Positions 34,201 to 42,034 of a DNA stretch of 64,000 nucleotides are shown here, one piece after another (positions within the stretch are counted from its first letter, which is position 1; each line of letters begins with the position of its first letter). Source of the stretch: Marthasterias glacialis (taxonomy: Eukaryota; Echinodermata; Asteroidea; Forcipulatida; Asteriidae); contig OU452227.1 of assembly GCA_911728455.2 (NCBI GenBank), positions 24,863,414 through 24,927,413 on the forward strand, read 5' to 3'. A program made the translations under genes and the position numbers. A model generated the notes under the pieces. That model saw only the letters and a program-made list of their open reading frames with translations. It was not told the origin of the DNA and ran no database searches.

Positions 34201-36083
34201 AGGTTATGATATTATTGGTGGTTAGGACAGAGGTTGTTATATTAATTACACACCCACCGGAAAGCTGCTGCTAGCAGCCCGTAATCAACAAAATATAAAA
34301 CAATTCTGTCACAGCTGTACACTAAATTCCATTGTGAAAGAGTTAAGATTGTTTACTGGGTTTAGTGCATGTTGAAAACTAAAGGCCACTCATAATTTGT
34401 AACACTTTGTTTAATCATTTGTAGAGACAAGTCTCCTTATCTGCTGTAAATTACCTGCTTGAGTTGACTGCGTCGTTTGGTCAACAGTAATATATGCTCA
34501 TTCAGTAAAGCCCACTCCTTGGCTTCGAAGCACATACTGACGATTGCTACAAGAATACGTGCTGTGGAATGCATATCTGCTGCCTAATGATGGAACAAGT
34601 GCAGACAAATATCAAAGTTATATGTTCTTAGTTATTAGATTGGGGAGAATTTGTTTTGGAAAGGGGGCAGAGTTTAAATGCATCGGAGGTTGTAAACAAA
34701 CTGATCCATTGCAACGTGAGTGTCTCGCAAAAACATGCACCGCACTACACACAAAATTGAACAATCCAAACTGTGGCAGCTTGTTTACATTTTGTAATGG
34801 GATTTAGATTATCCGACTTTGGGGCACACAGTTGTGTTTTATTGGCAAGTTGCAATGGATTGGTCTGTTGTGTAATCAATCAATGATCTGTTTACCTACC
34901 TAATATTTTAAACGTTTTTGCTTTTGCGTTGTGTCCTCCTTTGGACCCTTTTAAATTCCTGTAACTTTTACTTTCTTGTAATATTTTTGTAAGCATTTTG
35001 CTTTTTTGCATTTTGTGTTTGTTCTCACGGCCCCTTTAAAAACAACCTTCTGGTTAAATGGGTTTCACCGAGATTAAAGTAGCTTATAAAAATAAAACTG
35101 TAAGGTTGGCTTTGTGGTATCTTGCCCTGAGGACCCAGTTCGAATCCCACCTCACATTGGAGCCTGGTATGTGGATTGGGTTTTTAGTCGCTACCTGATT
35201 TACATAAGTTTTCCCTATTAACGGTTTTCCTCTGAACATTTCTTCATCATCTTCAGACCTACATCTTCAGACCTACAGGGCACACAGTGCAAGCCCATTT
35301 GAGGATCCTTGGTTTAAAGTAAAAATGCTAAGAACTCACAGTTCTGGTTTGTTTTTCCAGCGACAGCAGACTTTCCAGGGCCTCACTCAGCTTTCCATCC
35401 TAGATCAAAGCAAAATACAACCAATATATTACTCCGCAGTTTGCAACACCAACAGCTAGGCTAATTTTAAGTTTTCTTAAATATTATTCATTAACACAGA
35501 GAAACTAAACCGTAATGTTGTAATGGATACACCATACAACTAATTTTCTAATGAGAGAAACAAATGACATAAATCAAGTACTGTCTTACAATACTTTTGC
35601 AGTTTAGTATGCCATAAATAACAGTAACACAATATGTACATCATGGCTTGGCATGCTTTTCAAGGGGGCAAGGTAATCTTTATATAATTTAAGAAGGTTA
35701 AAAAAATGAAGGATTTATGTTTATTGTTTGCATTGTACTGATTGATCCCAAATTACTACAAATTCTCTCTGTTTAGATTAGAAGGATAATAAATTCGCGG
35801 TATGGCTGTCAAATCAATTCATTCTCTCCGCTCTGAAATTGACATACCGTAACTGGTTAATACAATTAGCTACACAAAATAGTAAATGACTTGCAAAATA
35901 ACGACTGTTTCCTGCTGTTTAAGTAAGGCCCAAATCCCCCATTCTTATCAAAATGAATAAATCTAATTTTTAACAACAAACCTTCGCTAGTGTTTGACAT
36001 TCTGGAATCCTCCGATCCACCGATTCGCTATAATCCACTTCCATTTTTTGGAGCCTTCCATCTCCGATGTTAGAGTCCTCCAT
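28298..36083 (-). CDS. PSMD12: 26S proteasome non-ATPase regulatory subunit 12 (Rpn5), 10 exons
   Basis: Exons in transcription order: 36083-35982, 35399-35340, 34583-34455, 33703-33596, 32968-32864, 31888-31733, 31246-31112, 30223-30111, 29438-29264, 28797-28720, 28510-28298 (eleven segments; the first carries the ATG). They join without frame conflict into 457 aa, against 456 aa in the human protein. Rpn5 is a scaffold subunit of the 19S lid; its helical repeats and C-terminal PCI domain hold lid subunits together. Recognisable blocks: MEVDYS near the N-terminus, [79 protein letters not shown], the PCI-region [12 protein letters not shown] and the terminal LVNKTTHLI. The Met start matches the family start. 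Every intron contains non-coding repeats only. Confidence in identity is very high; each splice site was chosen by GT/AG plus frame. Confidence 0.96.
28912..29230 (+). repeat. tRNA-Leu-derived SINE, family 2, in PSMD12 intron
   Basis: Head CATGGCCAAGGGGTCTAGAA with the anticodon-arm-like CCAGACTAAAGATCTGG, then the family body (TTAACCACTATAAC, ACCCAGTACAG, TTTCTGGCATGATTGGCTGC, ATAAATGGATCTCATGG). It is antisense to PSMD12 and ends about 35 bp from the exon beginning at 29264. Confidence 0.7.
29724..29815. repeat. 21-bp minisatellite in PSMD12 intron
   Basis: Four near-perfect copies of GGCCTCTGCTGCCCTGATCT plus one T (21 bp). The period is a multiple of three and gives a 7-residue repeat in one frame, but it lies in an intron and has no coding support. 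Confidence 0.9.
29860..30030 (+). repeat. SINE family 3 body (decayed) in PSMD12 intron
   Basis: GGGGTTTTCCTCCCACATCT, then TTCTTCAACATATTCTCTGC, CAGTGCTAGTCACATTTTTG, ACCAGAAAGATATATAAAT and an AAT tail follow the same order as in the copy at 10145-10525. Confidence 0.5.
30475..30955 (+). repeat. SINE family 2 with a MITE nested in its tail
   Basis: The head (GAGGCCAAGCGGTTTTGTGC, CCAGACTGAAGCTCTGG) and body match the family. The tail is interrupted: after GTAAATAAAGCAC comes a palindromic insert running from CATTTTGGGAGTC to GACTCCCAAAATGG (about 30795-30895). The SINE tail then resumes with ACTATAAGAACTAAGTATTA and an ATT run. Antisense to PSMD12. Confidence 0.7.
30795..30895. mobile_element. 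Palindromic MITE inside the SINE tail
   Basis: About 100 bp. CACCATTTTGGGAGTC at the left is the reverse complement of GACTCCCAAAATGGTG at the right. Related single arms occur near 32090 (ACCATTTTGGGAGTCAG) and 57810 (TTTGACTCCTAAAATGGC). Confidence 0.65.
32583..32720 (-). repeat. SINE family 1, decayed antisense copy
   Basis: TGTGTGATAAGCACTCTGTA, AGTCCTGCTGAAATCAATTC and TTGGGTTGGATTTGAACCCA (reverse B box) follow the order of the antisense copy at 50745-50905. The A-box end is lost. Another fragment (GTGTGATAAGCACCGATACT) lies near 33390. Confidence 0.5.
33727..34074. mobile_element. TTAA-flanked MITE in PSMD12 intron
   Basis: It begins TTAAAGGGTGTGTACAAC followed by ATTGG. The reverse complement of its end reads TTAAAGCATGCAGACTAC, then ACATTGG. 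TTAA ends and TTAAAG termini match the type at 20587-20916 and 43932-44327, suggesting piggyBac-like mobilisation. The internal sequence is shared with 16385-16690. Confidence 0.55.
35100..35330 (+). repeat. SINE family 3, decayed copy in PSMD12 intron
   Basis: AGTTCGAATCCCACCTCAC (B-box-like) is followed by TGGGTTTTTAGTCGCTACCT, TTTCTTCATCATCTTCAGAC and a GGCACACAGTGCAAG block, in the order seen at 10145-10525. Antisense to PSMD12. Confidence 0.5.
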
Positions 36084-36268
36084 TTTGGATTCGGTTGTCT
36101 GGAGCCTGTGTGAAATCCTGTCTCCTGCACAAACTGTGCGTTAACGTCGGTTACTTGTCAACAAAAGAATACAGAAATGCGGGGACCATACTAAAAGTGC
36201 ATGTGCATATCCCACTTTAAGAAAACGAGTGAGGGCGCCCTTTGCCGCCTTTATTAAAACTTTGTGGC
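36084..36268. promoter_or_regulatory. Probable bidirectional promoter interval upstream of PSMD12
   Basis: The interval separates the PSMD12 start codon (36083, minus) from a plus-strand open exon-like segment with a consensus splice donor at 36495. No TATA box was seen, consistent with a housekeeping promoter. The exact start sites cannot be read from sequence. Confidence 0.35.
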
Positions 36269-36494
36269 ATGCCAGTCACTCTCATCGAAGAACCACGTGA
36301 AAGCTGTGCTTTGCTGTTACCGGCTTGTGGCAATATTCATTCAAACAGTACAACTGGACAGTGGACTGAGTATTCCAGTGTTTGTGTGAAGTACAAATTG
36401 AATCCTAATTTTGAACACACCGGACTCCATGAATGTGTGACTCCGAAAGTTGAAACAATACTCCACCGTTGTGACGTGAACTTCAACAAGTGAG
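36269..36494 (+). other. Possible first exon of a transcript divergent from PSMD12
   Basis: From an ATG at 36269 a frame of about 74 codons runs to a TGA that is directly followed by a textbook donor (TGAG|GTAAGT, exon end 36494). The peptide contains several cysteines but no domain I recognise. It could be a 5' UTR exon, a lncRNA exon, or chance. No downstream partner exon was identified within the window. Confidence 0.25.
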
Positions 36495-39467
36495 GTAAGT
36501 TGTGTAGGTTAGCAAAGTGCAGATACTTATTAGTTCTAAAGTAGTAATAGAATCCCCTTCAGTTGCACCCATTTCCCACCTTACTGTATTAAAAATGGTT
36601 GGCGTACTTGCTTGTTGGGTGGAAGGGTGACGGGGTGCGTCAATAGACCGCCGGGTCCAAATGTATTGACATCCTTTTTGTTTGTACTGGGCGGGGTTTT
36701 TAATTGTATACTTTACTAATTAATTACACAGTGCAGATGGTCTGCGGGTCACATGTCACCTTTGTGACTTGGCCCTGGTAGGACGTCAGTCCGTTGTACT
36801 GTGACCATGGAGCCATATATATTGACTGCGACTGACTAACGTCATACCAGGGCTACTTTGTGACTATGCACTGCCTAACGGCACTCACAAACAGGACATA
36901 CTTGAAATTCCAATCGCGCGGGCTTCTGATTGTGAATGAGTACAGACTGATTTGAATAAAAGTGTCATTCATACTACAATATATGTTACACAGTACTAAT
37001 CGATATCCATAGGGTTCGTCGATTTGAAAGGTAATAGGGGAGGGTTCTGAGCAGTGTTGTAACTTAAAAAAAATCTGGACTTTTTAGATTAAAAACTTAC
37101 CAGAGTAAAATGTTACAATTTGTAAGCTTTTATGTAGTAATTTCAATGTTTTGTTTTTATAAATTATTTTTCTATTTACACTCAGACAGTGTATTTGGTT
37201 TTACCCCCATGTCAGATTATCTTATAAGAATAAATCAACGGCATAACAAGAGCGCTGAAAAGGGGCTTGTTTAGGAAAAGTAAACATTTTTAATTGACCG
37301 GAAGTGCCCCTAGAAAAAAAAATGGTGCACCCCTTGTGCCCCCTAAAATTGTTACCTTAGTTTCGCCGCTGGTTCTAAACAGAAGGGCAAGCCCCTCCCC
37401 ATTTAACTTTGAATGAACTTACAGCAATATCCTTGTATTAACATTTCAAGAAAAAAATCAGTATTACAAGTAATCAGCATTTTTATTTAACAGCAATTTA
37501 TTAAAATAATAATTGAAAACACTGCACTCGTATGAGAGTATACATCAAAACACCAGGCCCGATTGCTTCGTTCTTGAAACGACAAGGGCACAAAGGCATT
37601 TTCTTCTTGATAAAGGGCACCTCAGTCTGTGAAGAAATTTTTATTTTCTATTGGAATATTTCAAGGGCACAAAGGCAATGACCAGGGACAGCGAAGGCAA
37701 TTGCCTCCGTGAAGCACAAAACACTATAATATGAAGAATAAAACGTCAACAGAAGGTAATTTTTTAAGCAACCCGAACACTTAAAGGCACTATTCTTTAG
37801 TTTCAGTCTGTAAGCTTATTACTGTTTATGAAGTTAATACTTTAGTTTCAGTCTGTAAGCTTACTGTTTATGAAGTTAATACTTTAGTTTCAGTCTGTAA
37901 GCTTACTGTTTATGAAGTTAATACTAGAACCAATTTTTCTGTGAAATATTTCCCTCTGAAATGCTGTCGTATTCAAGAAAACTGTATCTGAAAACCTAAA
38001 AAAAAACGCAACAGCTGATTTCGGTTGTAACAATCGAAACTAAGGACAATGTGTTTTACATGCTGAAAAGTGTGTACGGTTTTTCACTATTTTCTCCTCA
38101 CTCTGACGACGGATTAAGCCCAAATTTTCACAGTTTTGTTTCTTCATGTATTTATATGTTGAATCTGACAAAGTAAGAACACTGCACTATCAGCTTTAGA
38201 AGAGTAAAATTCGGTAAATTATGAGATAAAAAGCTACCACATAAAGCCGAAAAAACGCCGCAGGAAATCAAGTTGCACGGAACTAACGTATTAAAATGCA
38301 ACCGATAGGGAGGGTCAATTTTGAAAAAAAAAACCACATTGGGGTAGCAGTGGCAGTGATTTCAAAAATACTTAATGGGATCTACGCTCAAAACAAACAC
38401 TGCCAGAAACACAATTGTTTTGTATAATAGGATAACACCGAAGTTGGACTCTTTTCAAAAGCCTTTTAAATTGTGTGATGTTTTGGCCTATCGTGAAGCA
38501 CAAAACACTATAATATGAAGATGGACTAAACTGCAGAACTAAACTGTTTCCATCTCAGGGGTGTCAATATACAAAATAATTGTGTAGATAATAAGCGGGT
38601 TGGTCAAGATCACACAACAAATTAGTATATTATTACAAACTCATTCCACACAAATAATGATTACATTTTAAATCTGGAGATACTCTCCATTTATTCCAAG
38701 AATAGGTAACTCAAATTAGCCCAATACTGTAATATCAGAATGATGTGTCCCGTTAATAAAGTGAAATTTAATTAGTATATCCCAAGCAAATTATATCGTT
38801 AAGACAGTTGCAACTGGCTAATAGTTTAAACTAATTGTTGTTATGTAGTTATAAACAAGCAAGTAATGTTTTCCCGTCAATTAAATAGATTGCCTACGCT
38901 GACAATAAAATTATTACTAATGTGGATTTTTAATGCACCGAGTTCAACCGAGAGGTTCCCAAGGCGCATTAAAAAGAACGAAAAACGTTAGACAATACTG
39001 ATTACATTTAAAAGTAAATAAATGATTTCGTAATGAGACAAGAATTCTTATAGGAATTCTTGTGATATTAAGTTAATCTCATGGGAGATTCTTAATTGAA
39101 TGACTAATAAACATGATTTGACCTGTGGAGGCCGGCATTGCAAGCAGCATTTGAAAAAGGCCTATCTCCCATGAATGTTTGGATCTGGGTTAGCTAGAAA
39201 TAGGTTGATGTTTTGATAAAAGTAAACAAAGAAATTAATAATTCAAATTATTATAATAATGTTATGGCCACTATAGATTTGATTTGTTTCCGCTGGAGTT
39301 ACTTGGTTGACAACTTGAATTTCTTAATCTCATATTAAATTGAGATCGACAACTATTATAATCTTAAAACACTCTATGAAAGCTGTTACTATGATTTATA
39401 CCAATTATATAATTATATTTTAGGACTTTTTGTGCCAGCTTAGAATGCGTGTCATACGTTTCCAAAT
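36495..39467. other. Gene-poor interval with dispersed repeats
   Basis: No coding exon was recognised. 37030-37380 is an antisense copy of repeat R4 (CATAACAAGAGCGCTGAAAA, GGTGCACCCCTTGTGCCCCC). 37791-38200 is related to the 20587-20916 TTAA element (starts CTTAAAGGCAC; contains GTAACAATCGAAAC and GTAAGAACACTGCACT) but its right end is missing. Within it a 42-44-bp unit (ACTTTAGTTTCAGTCTGTAA...GTTAAT) is triplicated at about 37797-37925. The rest is AT-rich with nothing recognised. Confidence 0.5.
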
Positions 39468-39468
39468 A

Positions 39469-39516
<48 letters not shown>

Positions 39517-39524
39517 AGAAGAAA

Positions 39525-39569
<45 letters not shown>

Positions 39570-39570
39570 A

Positions 39571-39666
<96 letters not shown>

Positions 39667-39667
39667 A

Positions 39668-39699
<32 letters not shown>

Positions 39700-39722
39700 A
39701 GAAGAAAGAAAGAAAGAAAGAA

Positions 39723-39770
<48 letters not shown>

Positions 39771-39774
39771 AAAA

Positions 39775-39846
<72 letters not shown>

Positions 39847-39848
39847 AA
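39468..39848. repeat. AAAG tetranucleotide microsatellite (~380 bp)
   Basis: Nearly pure GAAA/AAAG repeats with scattered single-base slips. Because the tetranucleotide run is open in several frames, it creates long Lys/Glu/Arg frames on one strand and Phe/Leu/Ser frames on the other. These are artefacts. Confidence 0.97.
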
Positions 39849-41100
39849 TATGAAACCACTGATCCTGCCTTGTGTTCGCTTAGCGAATACCGAAATTTAT
39901 ACTTACCTAATATATTGATAAAGTTATTGTTATCTACACAAGCAGTACGCAATTACACTTAAATGGAGTACCTGTAATTATATTCTACAATTAATACGCC
40001 ATTTAAATTCCTTCGCTATTAACACCTCTTTTAGCAGTATGGATAAACAAGGAGTTGAATTGATGTGTTTTAAAACAAGTATTATGTTAATTTAACATGA
40101 AAGAGGATAATATATTTAAGAATCAAACTACTTAATCTATTTACCCGTAATTGACGGGTGTCTTTGGTGATTGATTTGTCTTACTGCTGTAGCTCCCGTT
40201 TACATGATCCCATCACCCAAATCAACCCAATTAGCTCTTTTGGCAAACATGGTTTCCGAATTTGTATAGGTTGAAGACGAGTTTATCGTCCAAAAGCTTA
40301 CACGTACTCTACGGCGCGTCATAGTCATTGAGATGTTTGTTTTGACTCCTGGTGATGAATATAGAGAGGTCCATCCTCGGTATTCGACCAGTGCGTTTAC
40401 ACTTAACTTGTCGGTTATTCATTCCGGATAACATGTGCGACTTCTTATGAGGCCAGAACCCAGAACGACTGTACTTGTAAAAAGAAGCATATTTCCTAAA
40501 ACAAATAGGAGAAGTTTTTCAAATTAATTGTAGAATGTGACTTGGACCAGAAGAATTGCGATGTTTGGCCGTCAACTACCGACGAATAGCGACTGCAAAC
40601 GGCCACAAGATTTGACCTACTTCACTTCAACCAAAAACTCAAGTAAAGGTTCATGTCCTGAAATGTCCAATGTTTCCACTTATATATTTATGTTTGATTT
40701 ATTATTATTCAAGACGTTTTTCCTGAACCCTTTCAGATAATACATAGCCATACTTGGGCTTTAAGATGATGATTACACCAACAAGCGGATCCTTTTATTG
40801 TGATAACCTTTTAACCGCGCACAACATCGGCCCTACCGTGTTTCAAATCTCACTAGTTAGTTAATAAGTAGTTATTGTCGACTCAACAAATTTCAGTTGT
40901 CCGAGAAACTTTGTTGGGCCTGTATGAATACTTCACCCCATTGCCTTTGTTTACAAATCTCTCGGGTCCTTGAGGTAGGGGTTGTTAACACGGTGAAAAA
41001 TAAAAAATAAGTACAAATTAACAACAAACAAACCCAAACCAACGTGTAATTGAACAGAACGTACATAGGATTTGAGGCATTGCATGGTGAGGTATCAATG
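39849..41100. other. Intergenic DNA, nothing recognised
   Basis: AT-rich; no exon, RNA gene or symmetric repeat was seen. Short frames (for example 40537-40740) lack domains and splice context. Confidence 0.4.
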
Positions 41101-41585
41101 TATGGTTTGCGGTAACACCATGTGATTATATCTACTTTGCTATATACAGTAGATTGTTCTTGTGAGAACTTGTCTTGCTATTATTCTACTACCGCAGAGT
41201 AGATTTCGGAATTCGGTAGACAACGTAGTTCTGAAAAGAACTGTCCTGCTTTTTAATTACAACCTGGGGGTAGACAGTCTCCTGATGATGACTAGAGCAG
41301 GATAGTCGAAACGTTGAGACCAAACTCACTTCGCGGTAGTGAAGTTATCCGAGAAGTCCCCCATTCCACTAAGCGAAAAAGTAGTAGTAGTCCCGGCAGA
41401 TTTCCTACCCCCAGGTTGTACTTAAAAAGCATGCAGGACAGTTCTTTTCAGAACTACGTTGTCTCCCGAATTCCGAAATCTACTCCGCGGTAGTAGAATA
41501 ATAGCCAGACAAGTTCTCACAAGAACAATCTACTGTATATAGCAAAGTAGATATAATCACACGGTGTTACCGCAAACCAAATATA
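41101..41585 (+). mobile_element. Foldback element with 170-bp inverted arms and a hammerhead-like core
   Basis: Left arm 41101-41275 and right arm about 41405-41585 are near-perfect inverted repeats. Examples: GGTTTGCGGTAACACC mirrors GGTGTTACCGCAAACC, GTAGATTGTTCTTGTGAGAA mirrors TTCTCACAAGAACAATCTAC, and GTTCTGAAAAGAACTGTCCT mirrors AGGACAGTTCTTTTCAGAAC. The roughly 130-bp spacer carries the ribozyme-like motif at 41277-41320. A relative with the same spacer but only one arm lies at 62340-62700 in peroxidase B. Inverted terminal modules with hammerhead motifs are known from Penelope-like elements. No reverse transcriptase is present, so it is non-autonomous. The class is inferred. Confidence 0.65.
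41277..41320 (+). ncRNA. Hammerhead-ribozyme-like motif (type I, minimal stem III)
   Basis: Order on the plus strand: stem I 5' arm GTCTC (41277-41281), CTGATGA core (41282-41288), one extra T, stem II GACTA (41290-41294), 8-nt loop, TAGTC (41303-41307), GAAAC (41308-41312), GTT (41313-41315), stem I 3' arm GAGAC (41316-41320). GTCTC pairs with GAGAC and GACTA with TAGTC. The short GAAAC-GUH arrangement with almost no stem III is what is described for hammerheads of Penelope-like elements, which are thought to act as dimers. The unpaired T between the core and stem II is a departure from the consensus. Cleavage is predicted after the U at 41315; activity is unproven. Confidence 0.55.
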
Positions 41586-41734
41586 CATTGAACAGAACGT
41601 AATATCTAAGAGGTTTTTTTTCAAATGGAGGCAACCGTCTTAATCTTGGTGGTCGGGTCTTAGAATCACGTTATTTCTTACGAACCTCACAGTTGAAAAC
41701 TTCGTTCAAGGAAGTGACTATATAACAAACTTGC

Positions 41735-41945
41735 GGGTAAACCATGTGTAAATCTTTTTTGAGAGGATTGTTGGCTCTGAAGACGAACTGTACACTGTTC
41801 GAAACATCGAGACCACAACGGCTCTTTTTAGAGCCAACACTCCTCCCTGAAAAGATTTCCATTTGTTGTACCCACAAGGTTACTAGTAATGTTATCATGC
41901 AAAGCTTTAAACATCGCTTTCTCATAAGGTCTAAGATATGATAGT
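41735..41945. repeat. Foldback repeat, relative of 12780-12985
   Basis: GAGGATTGTTGGCTCT is mirrored by AGAGCCAACACTCCTC. The outer ends TAAACCATGTG and TTGTACCCACAAGG also recur at 12780-12985. Between the arms lies GGCTCTGAAGA, CGAAC, an 8-nt loop, GTTCG overlapping GAAAC, then ATC and GAGACC (41773-41814). This has the architecture of the hammerhead-like motif but with CTGAAGA instead of CTGATGA. Confidence 0.55.
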
Positions 41946-42034
41946 TTGGCTTTGGTAAGAGAAAACAATCTAAACATGTTGAATTCTTACAGGCAGTCAT
42001 ATATTGTTTGCTTTAATGTCTTGAAAGGAAATGT

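Noticed and set aside
39430-39952. Long Lys/Glu/Arg frame on plus and Phe/Leu/Ser frame on minus, over 160 codons each
   Set aside because: Produced wholly by the AAAG microsatellite, which stays open in several frames; no domain, no splice context.
41671-42000. Minus-strand 109-codon frame as a peroxidase A tail exon
   Set aside because: It reads through the foldback repeat shared with 12780-12985 and shows no similarity to the gene B C-terminus.
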